Source: Agrypnia vestita (taxonomy: Eukaryota; Arthropoda; Insecta; Trichoptera; Phryganeidae). From it: a stretch of 64,000 nt of DNA. The notes beneath the pieces are model-generated. The model did no database searches. It saw only the letters and a program-made list of their open reading frames with translations, and was not told the origin of the DNA. The stretch is taken from contig JADDOH010004002.1 of assembly GCA_016648135.1 (NCBI GenBank), forward strand, positions 248,001 to 312,000, in the 5' to 3' direction. Made by a program: the position numbers and the translations under genes. Each line of letters opens with the position of its first letter. Within the stretch, counting starts at the first letter, position 1. Positions 31,850 through 43,128 of this stretch are shown here, piece by piece.

Positions 31850-32175
31850 ATTTACTCCCTTTCTTTTAACTCGTAGCGTCTGCTTGCTTGTTTGTGTGAC
31901 GAAAAAATTTGGATCTATTTTTAACTCTTTTCCCGTGATCAAATCGAGGTGAAACTTTGCAGGTAGACTCGTGACGACGATAAAAATGATCTAACAAATT
32001 TTCGTTTTAAAAAATTAATAATTATAGTATAATTTTGGATTTTTAAAATTTCAATGTTTTTTTCAAATTCGAATCATTCTTTATGAGTAATTAGCCCGAC
32101 GCGTGTATACACACGAAACCTGATTCAAAGCGAAAGGGAGTATTGTAAAAACTTGGTTTTTATGGGTTAGTTTTT
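31850..32175 (-). repeat. dispersed repeat R-A, copy 4
   Basis: Full reversed unit from TTACTCCCTTTCTTTTAACT to AACTTGGTTTTTATGGGTTA, with GAAAGGGAGT before the end. A hammerhead-like remnant follows about 110 bp to the right. Confidence 0.7.
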
Positions 32176-32284
32176 TAAATAATTTATAAAAATAAACATT
32201 TATGTAAGTTTTTATATAAACAAAATATTGTAATACAATTTGTTCATATAAATGATTGATTTATAATTCTTAATTATTGTTTAA

Positions 32285-32325
32285 ATTGAGAATGCCCTCA
32301 TAAAGTGAAACGCTTCTGAAATAAA
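32285..32325 (+). ncRNA. hammerhead-like remnant
   Basis: UUGAGAAUGCCC, CAUAAAGU, GAAACGCUUC are in hammerhead order (core, stem II, GAAAC) but the core and stem II are eroded. Same family as 5262-5302 (minus). Confidence 0.3.
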
Positions 32326-32336
32326 TAATATTGAAG

Positions 32337-32505
32337 AGAATCAAAAGCACGACACCAATACAGATGATCACCCTTATGAGAACCAATATGTCGGGCCGAT
32401 TCTCGGTTTGATTCATCAGTGAGGTGTTTGCTCCGTAACTAAGAGGTCATAAGTTCGAGTCTTGTCCAGAGAGACCAAAAAAGTTTATATTTAACTAAGT
32501 TTTTG
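32337..32505 (+). repeat. tRNA-derived SINE-like sequence
   Basis: A tRNA-like block lies at 32408-32470 with an A-box-like segment before GCTCCGTAACTAAG and a B box AAGTTCGAGTC near 32450. No anticodon arm is drawable with confidence. Degraded. Confidence 0.4.
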
Positions 32506-32623
32506 ATAAAGTACACGATGAAAATAATAGTTTACTAGACTAGCGGTAAGACGAGAGCCTAGTTATCTTTCATGGAATCATTTTGTCTCTAAAACCAGTC
32601 AGTCAGTTCAGTCATATATTTAA

Positions 32624-32790
32624 TGTATATTATAGATGTCTCACAGAGACGAAACTGTAGTTTTTTTTATGGGAAAGTAGGTATAGAAGTCTTTTGAGTG
32701 TACATAAGACTTATGACCTGCCGTATGGTTGGCTTAAGTGATCACTTTACACTTTAACATTCGCCATTTCCACCCATGAATAGAATATAC
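32624..32790 (+). repeat. dispersed repeat R-C, copy 1
   Basis: Matches 51646-51793 in inverse: TGTATATTATAGATGTCTCA, GGCTTAAGTGATCACTTTA and TTCCACCCAT in the same order. Class unknown. Confidence 0.6.
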
Positions 32791-33357
32791 CATGCCTGGC
32801 ATGTAGCCACACTTCATATATGCATTATAACAACCTTTCAATGCGGCCTGTACAGAGCCATTTTCATTCTCCTAAATCCCCACAGTTGTCGTTAATGTCA
32901 CTAATGAGAAAATCTACAATTGATTTTACGGAATTTTTATAAATAAAATATTCGGTCATATATTTATTCACACAAACACATTGAAAATAATATGAATATT
33001 GATATGACAATAATATATGTATATTGGACTAAATATCTCTATTGATGTGATGGTCTCTATGATGAGAATAAATGAAAATAGTAATCAAGTGTTGAATACT
33101 TGAAAAGCACGTAAGTTGAAGTGCTCTTGAGGTGAGTACTCACGAAAACGGCACTATTTAAAATTTTATATTTCTATTATCAAATTTATTTGGTAAATGT
33201 ACAAAACTTAAGAGCGACTGTATTCAATATAATATAATTAATACACATTTATATTACACGTTTACCCACTTTTAAATGGTAATTTATTCTCATGTTTTAG
33301 ATTGGAGTCATTGTCATATTATATGTATATATCTATTGTTAATGTAATCGTTAGTGT
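32791..33357. other. AT-rich; LINE tail-like piece at 33118-33160
   Basis: GAGGTGAGTACTCACGAAAA at about 33129 is an inverted match to the CR1/L2-type 3' end at 26960-27000. Confidence 0.4.
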
Positions 33358-33540
33358 TAGACATTAGATTAAATAAGTAAGATATAGACAAAGAAACATT
33401 TGATTAAGTTATAAAAATTAAGACATTAAATTAAGTAAGTAAGATATAAACAATACAAGAATACAAAAGTGTAAGACGTTAGATTTAGTAGATTAGATAT
33501 ACACAAGGAAACGTTAAATTAAGTTATAAAAATTAAAAAT
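33358..33540. repeat. imperfect tandem repeat, three units
   Basis: Units begin AGACATTAGATTAAATAAGT, AGACATTAAATTAAGTAAGT and AGACGTTAGATTTAGTAGAT and share TTAAGTTATAAAAATTA ends. Unit length is about 55-65 bp. Confidence 0.65.
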
Positions 33541-34204
33541 TAAGAAGGTATTGTAATAACATTTAAAAGTATGTATATATTGATTGTTTTTGAAAAGTTT
33601 TAATTCATTGCATTATTGTGATTGTTTTTGACAAATGATCCAACTATCATTATTATTATATTTATATTCTATCAAAAAAATTAAATTCAAAGAACTGTAT
33701 TTATCTGGCTGTTTCTTAAGACATTTCATGACAATTAGTACGTAATTTGTATAAATTGTCAGAGCATCAAAGTGTGCTTAATCTAAAAATTTCTCAGGTG
33801 AATTTTCCAGAAAACACTTAATTGATGACCGATCAATTAGTCAACTTTAATACTTTCCCGGAAATTTGCGCGAGTCAATTAATTTTGCGAATCGGCCCAG
33901 AAATGGGAACCCTCCCCCAAATCCTTTTCCAAAATGCTCGGCGGGAGGGAGGGGGACGAATTTAATTACATTCTCGGAATTTGATAATTTTAATTGAAAA
34001 TAGTTTCAAAGGGGCGGCGCGGTTAGAAGATGGATCACTGTACCATTTTGTTAGGAAAAATGACACTTTTTAATGCTCTCGAGAATGACGCTTGATTTTT
34101 ATTAGTATGTAAATTTTAATAAAAATACGTATAGGAGAAAAGTCTTATGACGTCATTTGAGGGGGGGGGGTAAGGTATTTTTAAATAAATGCATAATACC
34201 TCAA
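33541..34204. other. unassigned; GC-richer island at 33880-34040 and a poly-G run
   Basis: Island tracts include GCTCGGCGGGAGGGAGGGGG in otherwise AT-rich DNA. An uninterrupted G run lies at about 34161-34170. Confidence 0.3.
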
Positions 34205-34920
34205 GAGTATTGTGTCAAAATTTCAAGTCGATTGGAACAAAATTGACGAAGTTATGAGTATTTTTATACCTGTCGATTTTATATACCTACCCGACCCTAA
34301 TGCATTGGATTCGTTTAAACACACGTACAGTGCTCTTCCCGAGGATTTTTTGGATGCCATCAAGCCTATCCTTTATGGACCTGGCATTGATGATTCAGTG
34401 TGAGGTAAGCTGATAAAATTCGCTTATGAACGTTTTATACCACATTTTTTAGTGTTCAAAACCTAAAGCGTTTTCCCCACAACTCACGTTTTCAAATTGT
34501 TGCCCCTCATAACCTCAAAACTACTGCACCGATCCTCTTGACATTTTGAACACTATTTCTGTACATAATTTAAGAGGTAATGCTGGAAATTTTTTTCAAA
34601 TTTGTTGATAATATTTATTTTTTAATAACAAATTAGCCGATTTTTTGTGTATCCAAAAAAGTGAAAATTTGAAATTTCGAAAAACCCTCCCAGCTTTATC
34701 TGGGGAAATCTATTATCTTACGAATGAACTTTGATTTTTTGATTTCAAATGATCCAGCACCAAGTTATGAGGGGCACCGCAATTCTACTTTTTTCCGAGA
34801 CACGTCCGAATAATTGCTGCCATTGCAGTATTTTTTAATATTTCTTCGTGAAAATTTTACGCAATATTTTTCGAATATCGTACTTTAATGTTCCATTAGT
34901 TTTAGTAAAGAGATTTTAAC
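34205..34920 (+). other. decayed coding remnant, probably a transposon
   Basis: Plus frame 34212-34403 reads IYLPDPNALDSFKHTYSALP and EDFLDAIKPILYG. It looks like a conserved block of an insect transposon-associated protein, but I cannot name the family. The following 500 bp (GGAAATTTTTTTCAAATTTG, GTTATGAGGGGCACCGC) has the same look without an ORF. Confidence 0.3.
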
Positions 34921-35159
34921 TGTGTCGTCAGAAAAAAAAATAAAAAAAAGTTCAAACAAGTTCAAACAAATTCTTAAAGAAAATTTCAATGCAATTTTAA
35001 CTACCCTTCGATATAAAGTAAAATATATACATAAGAGTATTCCTATGATATGCTATGTGTATTTACTCATATTACATGTGAATACTAAAATGACACCGAC
35101 TGAAGCACTTTACCAAATAACATAGCAACTTAATGTCAATAATGTATCAAAGATTCAAA
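34921..35159. other. unassigned
   Basis: No supported feature is found. Confidence 0.25.
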
Positions 35160-35638
35160 CTCTAAAACTTACACAAAAGCTTGCTAATGGCACCATAAAA
35201 GGCAGGGACGTTAAATTACAATAAGAAAATTTTTGATCTATCAGCGCTACAAAATAACATCTCAAAACACGTCAATCTAGCTTGAACAAAAACATGGCAC
35301 TCAACAACCCATTACGCAACGGCAGATTAAAATTATATGATTACTTAACAAACAACATATTTAAAACAGAAATGATAAACATACGCAGACGAACACAGAA
35401 GTAACAGTTTAAGTAAAAGTTTAAAAAACAGTTCCGAGATCTTTTGGGTAAATGTTTTTTTTCATAGGCCTCCTGGGCAATGTTCTCTCTGTTTGTTTCT
35501 TGTTTGTATTTCTTGGAAATTCACTAGGTAACAATTTCTAGATATTTTGTTAGAAGTATTCATTCATTTCATGTACACTTTAACTTATTTTTTTGTAAAA
35601 GCCTTGAAGGGAGTTAATAAATAAATAAATGAATAAAT
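35160..35638 (+). pseudogene. LINE 3' end with (AATA)n tail
   Basis: Plus frame LNNPLRNGRLKLYDYLTNNI at about 35301 followed by Lys/Arg-rich sequence fits the C-terminus of a LINE protein. The 3' end AAAGCCTTGAAGGGAGTTAA followed by (AATA)n matches the type of end at 55490-55560. Truncated. Confidence 0.5.
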
Positions 35639-36474
35639 TGTGCGCCTGTGCGCGCGCATATTTTTACAACAGAGCACGCAAAAGTTTGCTGACGACTGGC
35701 AACACCAGCTACGCACAGCTGTGCAATTTTATACTCGGTTATCCAGTTTCTTGTTTGATCTAGTAGTAACTGTAGCTGGCACTCTGCTAGAGGGCTACAG
35801 AGTACATAGAGCTACACCGATCACTACAGACATTCATCTTGTTTCAAAATGGCAGTATTACTAAACCCTAAAAATTCGCGTTTTATAGAATAAGTAAAAA
35901 AATACACTGACATACACAGACGAAATCTACGTGATTCTTATGGAAATTGCCGCAAGGGATTTGTTATTTTAGTAAATGAAGACGCTACGTACTGCTTATG
36001 TTTTATTATAAAATTCTGTAAACAGATAAATGTAGTTTCCATCTCTCTCATTTCATCTGTCCGTAATGTAGTTAAGTATTTTGAAAGTGTTTCCTAACAT
36101 TTTCAGTATCTAGAAGTAACACTAATTGAATTTTTTAAATATTAAAATGATTATTTAATAGATACCCCTTAGAGTCACATAACTAAAATTCATTATACAG
36201 ATATAACCGATATATATTTTACATACTAGTATATCTAATATCACTTAATGATTGCGAATATATTTGAATCTTTACCTGATAACATAAACTATCGATATCT
36301 TAATATATTGTATATAATGGATTCGATATTCCTAAAAAACGTAAAACATAGAATGAGGTTATATACACTGTAATGTAATTTATAGAATAACCTAATAACT
36401 CTAAATAAGGCGTGATAATATTTTCGATGTTTATAGCGTTAACTTTGTGGTTGGACATTACTATTAATTTTAAT
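35639..36474. other. unassigned
   Basis: A plus frame at 35640-35864 has no family signature. Otherwise AT-rich. Confidence 0.25.
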
Positions 36475-36506
36475 TAAACAACTTAACTACTTAACTAGTA
36501 ACTCTA

Positions 36507-36546
36507 CATCTACCGGTTTCGATACCACCGTATCTTCATCAGGACG
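36507..36546 (-). ncRNA. hammerhead ribozyme motif, intact core
   Basis: In minus-strand order: CGUC (36546-36543), CUGAUGA 36542-36536, A, stem II GAUAC-GGUG-GUAUC (5 perfect pairs), GAAA 36520-36517, CCGG, GUA ending 36511, GAUG pairing with CGUC (4 pairs, one G-U). Confidence 0.65.
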
Positions 36547-36795
36547 GACGCAAACTTATTATCCATTATCTAATCAATTTTTGAACGAGGGCGTGGCTAC
36601 AACTATGGTGGGGGTAGTTGAAAAGTGGTCGCCGAAATGCGGAATATGTCAAGTAACGTTATGAATAGCCCGTTACTTGACGTATTCCCCATTTCGGCGT
36701 CCACTTCTCAATTACCCCCACCATAGCTGTTGCCACTCCCCCGTTCAAAAATTGATTTGTTTGCTAGAATAGATAATGGATAGTTAGTTTGCGTC

Positions 36796-36838
36796 CATAC
36801 TGATGAAGATACGGTGGCATCGAAACCAGTAGACGTAG
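36796..36838 (+). ncRNA. hammerhead-like motif, core intact, stems weakened
   Basis: CUGAUGA 36800-36806, A, stem II GAUAC/GCAUC (one A-C mismatch), GAAA 36822-36825, C(CA)G, GUA. Upstream stem I is lost relative to the left arm. Confidence 0.5.
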
Positions 36839-36990
36839 AGTTACTAGTTAAGTGGTTAATACAAAGTGGTTTAATTAAAATTTATAATATGGTTCATAGT
36901 TTGGTTATCATGAAAAATCTGTGTTCAATCGTAAGAAATGACCCAAAAAGATATAAGTAAAAGCTAACTAACTAACTAACTAACTAACCA

Positions 36991-38724
36991 TCACGCCGTT
37001 TCCTTGCAGGGGTAGGCAGAGAGGATTGAACGCCACACTCTTCTATCCTGGCACACCACTTTTGCTTCGGCCACATTCATACATCTTCTCATACACGTTC
37101 TACGATTGTTGCGGCTTTTAACAGGGCCATCCTCAAATACTTGTAGTACCTGATCGTGCCAGGTCTTTCGCGGACGCCCTCTATTCCTGTTGCCTTCAAC
37201 ATTCGCCTCATATATTTTCTTAACCATCCTTTCCTCGTTCATACGTTCCACATGACCAAACCATCTCAGCACTCCTTTCTTTATTCTATCTACCACACTA
37301 CAGCTAGCATTGCATTCACTTCTAATTTGTTCATTCCTCACTCTATCGACCGAAGATCTTCCACACAAGCGTCTTAGTGACCGCATTTCCACCGCATTCA
37401 GTCTACTTTCATTCCTTTTTTGCCAATTCCAGGCTTCACTTCCATACATAAGGGTTGGCACTAGAACGCCATTATGTACCGCTAGTCTTGCTTCTTTTGA
37501 CAGATTCTTATTGGCCATAATTGCATTTAGTGCACCATTAACTTTGTTTCCCGCAGTTACTCTCCTTTCGATATCATTCTCAGCCTTGCCGTCTCTACTA
37601 AACATACTTCCCAAATACACAAACTCGTTCACTTGTTCTAAGCATTCGTTGTTTATAATTACATCACACTTAGTCACTCTTTCGTCTCTCTCGAATACCA
37701 TCACTTTCGATTTGCTGACATTCATCAGAAGTTCACTCTGCATGCATACATCGGACATCCTGGATACCAAGCACTGCAGATCAGCTTCACTGTTAGCCAC
37801 TAATACTGCATCGTCTGCGTATAGCAGACAGGATATGGTGAGTCCGTCCATTTTCGCTCCAACTTCTAGTTCCTTCAGTTCTTTCATACAATTATCCATA
37901 TACAGGTTGAAAAGCCATGGTGACATTACGCATCCCTGTTTGACACCTTTTGTAATATCAAACCATGATGTGAATGTCCCATTAATTCTCACGCAAGCAC
38001 TACTTCCTACGTACAGGGATGCAATTGCCTGTATGAGTTTACTCTCCACCCCATATTCAGACAAAACCTTCCATAACTTTCGTCTTATCACTCTGTCATA
38101 CGCTTTTTGGAGATCCACAAAGGCACAAAAAAGTTTTTGGTTCTTTGCCAAAAACTTTTCGGTCATCTGGCGCAGTGAGAAAATCTGGTCCATGCATCCT
38201 CTTCCACTCATGAAGGCTCCTTGTACATCCCACACTTTTTCTTTCGTTGTCAACCTCACTCTTTCTATCAAAATTCTCGCATACAGTTTGCCAACAGAGC
38301 TCAATAGGCTAATGGCCCGATAATTCGCGCAGTCCATTCGCGACCCTTTTCCTTTGTATAGAGGCATGATAACAGCTCTTCTCCAATCCTTAGGAGTGTA
38401 GCTGCCCTCTAAACATTGGTTGAAGAGTCTATGAAGCCACGTGAGTATTACTGGACCACCACCCTTAATGTACTCGGCAGCAACATTGTCATAACCCACA
38501 GCCTTGCCATTCTTCATGTGCTTCAATGCTCTTTTAATTTCTTCCACAGTTATTTCATTCACACTGTCGTCACTATTCATAAATCCGTTGGACGCCTCAA
38601 AGGAGTCCTCACTCACATTCCCATTACTCTCATACATTTCTTCAAAAAATTCCTTCCATCTATCTTTTATTTCATTTTCGTTTCTAAGCATCTTTCCATT
38701 CTTGACATAATAGCATTCACACAA
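36991..38724 (-). pseudogene. RTE-1 reverse transcriptase
   Basis: 577-codon frame (starts inside the ORF after a frameshift). RT motifs in order: YRAISLLSSVGKLYARIL (about 135-152), AFVDLQKAYDRV with catalytic Asp 204, GVKQGCVMSPWLFNLY (260-275), LLYADDAVLVA with YADD at 302-305, and VYLGSMFSRDG; then the RTE-type tail GSEAWNWQ, RSLRRLCGR, WFGHVERMN, GRPRKTWHDQVLQVF. All palm catalytic Asp residues are kept. It copies element RNA at the nicked target. Confidence 0.85.
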
Positions 38725-40040
38725 CCTCTTTTCGTACCACTTCGAGACTTTTTAACTTCCTTCCAAAAGATCTTGATATTCTCTTGGAAGTTCTGAGTCA
38801 ATTTAAGACCCTCGTCCTTCCTCAAACGCTCCTTTCTTTCTTTCACTCCGTGCTTTACCTTTTTCTTACATACAATATATAAATCCTTTGCTAGCGTATA
38901 TCCATTCACATCTCCATTCTTTGATGCCAAGAGGTTACACCACGCTTTTTTCTTCTCATTTATAAGATCTCTAATCTCGTCATCCCACCATGCATCTCCT
39001 TTCTTCCTTCCTTGGACGGTCACACCGCACACTTCCTTGGCTGACTCATACAGGCTCTTTTTGATGTGTTCCCATGCACTATCAATATTGAGCTCTTCCA
39101 TACATTTCTCATTTAACCTTTCAGCGGTTTTCCTTTCAAACTTTTCCCTGGTATCCTTCTCTTGCAATCTTTCGATTTTGACCCTAGTCGGGGCTACCAC
39201 TGTTTTCTTCTTAGATCGCCACCCATGAAACAGATTCACTCTTGATACTACAAGAAAGTGATCCGTTTCAATTTCAGCGCCTCGAAACACCCTGGTGTCA
39301 ACAGTGGCGGACCTCAATCTAGAGTCAATTACAACGAAATCAATCATTGACCTTTCATTTCCTCTTTCCCACGTATATTGGTGGATTCCTTTGTGTTCAA
39401 AAAAAGTATTGGATACAAAAAGGTTCCACTCCAAACATACTTCAAGCAAACTATCGCCATTTCCATTCGTCCTTCCATCCCCAAATATACCAAGCGCAGA
39501 CTCGAAGCCATCTCTTCGAGTTCCAACCCACCCATTCAAATCTCCAGCCAAAATCAATCTTTCGCTGTCGCTTTTCATGTCTATGACATCTCTTACACTC
39601 GTCCAAAACTCATCTTTCACTTCGTCTTTATCTGAGTTTACAGGGGCATAACCTACAATAAGAAATACCCCAGTGATCCCAATTTTGAAACGGATCCACA
39701 TGAGCCTGGCACTAATGAACCCATATTCTTTCATACATTCGACCATTCGCTCAGAAAGCAGCGTTGCAACACCCTGGCATGCTCGGTCTGCCTCTGGGAC
39801 TCCCGACCACAGTACGAGCAGACCATTGTGTTCCATCTCTCCACTTCCTTTCTTCATACTCTCACTTATACATAGTACATCTAAACATTTACTCCTCATG
39901 CTCTCACACATTTCATTCATCTTCCTTTCCATTCCTCCTCTAATATTCCACACACCAATCCGGCATTCTATCCTCCTCTTTGCGCCACCGTGGGGACTGC
40001 GGCATGACAGGTGGCTAGCCTTGTCGCTACCTATAGGCAT
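38667..40040 (-). pseudogene. RTE-1 endonuclease (EEP/AP-like) domain
   Basis: 457-codon frame starting MPIGSDKASH. Endonuclease/exonuclease/phosphatase motifs: GVWNIRGG (Asn 32), CISES with Glu 60, GYAPVN (130-135), LAGDLNGWVG (Asp 167, Asn 169), SMIDFVVID (Asp 234) and TDHFLV (His 261), so the catalytic set is intact. The end (MSRMERCLETKMK) is the same stretch read one frame off from the RT frame (VKNGKMLRNENEIK), locating the frameshift near 38705-38715. Otherwise EN and RT would be one protein of about 1000 residues. Confidence 0.85.
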
Positions 40041-40050
40041 AGTTCCCTTT

Positions 40051-40133
40051 GATTAAATAAATATATTATAATAAAGAAAAATCGGCTTTGTGTTCCTCCC
40101 ATACTAAACGCCAATTTCATATGTAAGGACCTA
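40051..40133 (-). mobile_element. mariner terminus (same family as 54887-55410)
   Basis: In minus-strand order from 40133: TTAGGTCCTTACATATGAAA, TTGGCGTTTAGTATGGGAGG and AGCCGATTTTT, continuing to AATCAAAG where similarity stops and RTE-1 starts. About 83 bp of one end; the other end is not seen across the LINE. Confidence 0.7.
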
Positions 40134-40195
40134 ATATATATATATATATATAGATATATATATAGATATATATATATATAAATATATTCGTACCT
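40134..40195. repeat. TA/TAGA microsatellite
   Basis: Alternating (TA)n with interspersed GATA at the mariner TA target. Confidence 0.85.
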
Positions 40196-41395
40196 CCCGC
40201 CCAGTTTTCTCTGTATTAGATTGCATCTGTTGAAAATATTTGTAGATTCATGTGTTATATAATATTTTAGGCTGCCTTCATGTCTTGGAGTGATCAGAGA
40301 TCAATAGTGAGAATGCTCCGATACTAATAAGGTAAAGAAATCACAAAAAATATTGGAAAGATTATTTTTGATTCGATCCTGTTATAAAATTGAGTGGAAA
40401 AAAGGTGAGCCACGTTTTTTGAAATTAAATTTAAATTAAAATAATACAGCGGCTTTCTTATTACGTGACGTTTATTAGAACTTATGTATAAAACTTTGTC
40501 CACCACATTACTGTAATTTATTTATTTATTCTTAATAAAAAGTAAACTTATGCCTGATATCAAAAATGTTATAAAAACATCTCATATATGTACTTTATAT
40601 GTCTTGAAATCGACAGTCGCTCTCTGAATTATCAGAGTACTTCCTTTGATGACTAGCGATTTATCTTAATTTATTTCGAAATAATTTTTATTTGAGACAT
40701 CCGTCACCAGTTATTATATATTCAACGAGTTGATTGATATTTCATCGTCCTTAGTTGAGGCGGATAGTGGTATCCAAATATAGGTACATCCATGACTTAT
40801 TCAGAATTTAGGCAGATAATTAGTCCAATTGGTTGTGAAAGCCTTTCGGTGTTGTAGACTAAATCATATTTCCCCCCGCCAATATAATGTTGCCGCAGCA
40901 AATATAATACTCGTGATTGGCGGTTTGCTCCTGTTCAGTTTCATCCCCAAAAATTCTGCAGCAGATTTAGAATTCCTATTAATTCGATCTCATAGAATAC
41001 TTTATATTAGATCCCAGTAAGGATTTTAAATAATTTACCGTAGAGACGCATATTTTAGTCAAGTCGTAGTAGTTTAAAACGTATTGAAAGATTTTTTATT
41101 TTGATTTGAATTCTAATAGTCGTGAAAGTTGTATGTATGCAATGCGATATTTGTAAATAGATATTTTGATGTGTTTTTAAAAAATAATAGAGATATGCAA
41201 TAATCCGATGATATAAAACATGACTATAATTATATTAATATGCAAATTTTTAAAATACATAAGACTCTTGAAAGATAAAATGACATTGTAAATATTATAA
41301 ACATTAAAAAAATATAAAAAAACATGTAAATAAACAAACATTTTATATATTATTATAATACGCCATTTATTGACTGATTAGATATACTAGTACAC
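40196..41395. other. AT-rich, nothing recognised
   Basis: No supported feature is found. Confidence 0.3.
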
Positions 41396-41968
41396 GCGGG
41401 CTATAAAAGCAAAGGTAGCAACATCGAAAACATTAAAACCAAATAAACAGGATATAATTTGTCATAGTTACTATGGTAAATGCATTATTAGAATGATTGC
41501 ATCACTTAAAATCATTTTCAGTGTGTCAGAAAACTGCACTATTAGGAAAAATTGTTGTATAGGTACATGTAATATAGTTTCTTATAAACTAGAATCTAAT
41601 ACTATACGGTGACAAATGTGATGAATGAGAGGAAATCAACCATTTTATTTTCAACCTTTCTCTGGCATGATGGCAGATTTACGTAATAAACAACGTAACA
41701 ATATTTAGATGATATGTGGGGTATAAAAGCAATATTAAAAATTTTTTTAAAAATGTTTAAATGCAGTTACCGAGGATTGCTAATTTAAAATGTACAGAAT
41801 TCAATATTTTATCTATCTATCCCTTTCAAAATCATTTTTTCTATAAATTTATTGGCTACATTTGCTATAAAATCTCGAATACATTAAGTACATTATAAAT
41901 TAGTAATCCTCTATGAATGCATTAATTTTTTTAGATATTGTTGCTTTTCCTTTTATATCCCACACACT
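41396..41968. repeat. repeat family R-B: inverted pair plus a third end
   Basis: 41715-41800 (GTGGGGTATAAAAGCAAT, ATGCAGTTACCGAGGATTGC) and 41880-41966 are inverted copies. A single end lies at 41398-41440 (GCTATAAAAGCAAAGGTAGC), and a further copy is at 60166-60252. Likely the termini of a non-autonomous DNA element; target duplication not defined. Confidence 0.55.
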
Positions 41969-42164
41969 CGCTAATAATAATAATAACAATAATAATAACT
42001 TTATTCCGGCGTAACCAGGTTAAGTATTCATACCCTCTCCACACAACTGCAACTAAAGAAAAATGTATAAGTATTCAAATGTATCAGTTTTAATTTCTAA
42101 ACAATAATGGAGACAAATGTATTCCTCGTTGCGAGGATGACGTCTGCTATGTTATTAATTATGT
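41969..42164. repeat. (TAA)n microsatellite and LINE-tail-like sequence
   Basis: AATAATAATAACAATAATAA at 41975-42002, then TTTATTCCGGCGTAACCAGG, which on the minus strand looks like a LINE 3' end with an ATT-rich tail. Confidence 0.4.
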
Positions 42165-42320
42165 ATCTGAGCATGGTTGAGGAGTCCTATTCTGGAACCG
42201 CGCACTCTTCCTCAAGTTGTGACCATGCATCTGGTGGTTAGTGGGGTTCTGAGCGATGGGTTTTGCTTCTTTTCCTTTCTCTTTCTTCTTTTCTCGTGGG
42301 CCCTATTCCGTTTATCTGTT
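42165..42320 (-). pseudogene. LINE C-terminal zinc-finger fragment, degraded
   Basis: The minus nucleotides parallel 57840-57945: the basic run (EKRRK..), then the segment coding CTTCGRVCGSRLQLL at 57.9 kb, here frame-broken. A decayed copy of the same LINE tail. Confidence 0.5.
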
Positions 42321-42985
42321 TCGTACCTTTTCTATCTAGTAAAACTATGTAAGTATATACAAAATATTACATTCTTAACACAAATAAGTTTTCTTGGAAA
42401 GCTGCTAATACGATGTTTATTGGAAAATCATCATCCAGTTTGCCCCTCAATTATTAAATTACTAGCTGTAACCTGTCAAAAATGACGGTACATTTATATG
42501 TCGGTTCCTAAGGAATTTATTTATTTATATAAAAATATATTCAACTTACTTTACTATAAACGAAATTTAAAATAGGAAAATAAATTTACTGTAGGTAAAG
42601 AAGATTTTTTTATATTTAAATCATCCAACAGGGAGACATAATTGCTTCGTAGGACAAAATACATAAAGATAGTTAAATGTCTCCCACAATTAAAGGATGA
42701 CACAGATCGGACATAATTATAGATAAGTCAATTTGATAATGACATAATACAATTTTACAGTTTCAGTTAACCGATTGTTCGTAATTTAACTTTAACATAA
42801 ACATTAAAGGGTTCGCAATGTATATACCTAATATACATGGTCAGGGAGGGGGACGAGTTTCTAGTATCTGCCTCACCATATGACGATACTTTTCATATTT
42901 AGTATTAAAAATATCTATTGAATTAAAAAGGTAATTATAATCTGAGCATATGCGTGGAATGGGAGAGGATTTCCTATTGTTAGTA
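42321..42985. other. AT-rich, nothing recognised
   Basis: No supported feature is found. Confidence 0.3.
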
Positions 42986-43128
42986 CAGTTGCCGGCGAAC
43001 TTCTTGAAATTCTTTGGCGTAGTGGGGGAAGGCGTAGAAGACAAAATTTGGGTCTCGTTGGTGGAATGGTACATGCGCAAACTTCCCCCTACTACGCCGT
43101 AAAATTTCAAGATGTTTGCCGGCTACTG
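42986..43128. mobile_element. 143-bp Tc1/mariner-type MITE
   Basis: TA duplications at 42984-42985 and 43129-43130. The ends are CAGTTGCCGGCGAAC and CAGTAGCCGGCAAAC (right end reversed), with arms of about 45 bp matching through GGCGTAGT(A)GGGGGAAG. A hairpin with a short loop. Confidence 0.7.

Larger units (their letters stand above)
36475..36870. mobile_element. palindromic element I with divergent hammerhead motifs
   Basis: Two arms of about 190 bp are near-perfect inverted copies from TTAATTAAAC...ACTTAACTAGTAACTCTAC to the centre near 36668 (GTAACGTTATGAATAGCCCG). Internal blocks GGCGTCCACTTCTC/TGGTCGCC and CCCCCACCATAG/CTATGGTGGGGG pair. A transcript would form a hairpin of about 190 bp. 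No coding. Confidence 0.7.
36963..40050 (-). mobile_element. RTE-1 non-LTR retrotransposon, near full length
   Basis: 3.09 kb on the minus strand with apurinic-like endonuclease, reverse transcriptase and a (GTTA)n 3' tail (36966-36989). No LTRs, RNase H or ORF1. The organisation (one long ORF, EN then RT, short tandem tail) is that of the RTE clade. A single frameshift separates EN and RT frames near 38667-38724. The 5' boundary coincides with a mariner terminus at 40051. Three further 3' fragments of this or a near family lie in the window (1936, 6101, 62055). Confidence 0.85.

Noticed and set aside
37310..39651. Long plus-strand frames opposite RTE-1 (337 and 118 codons)
   Set aside because: They are antisense shadows of the endonuclease/reverse-transcriptase frames, which carry all the recognisable motifs.
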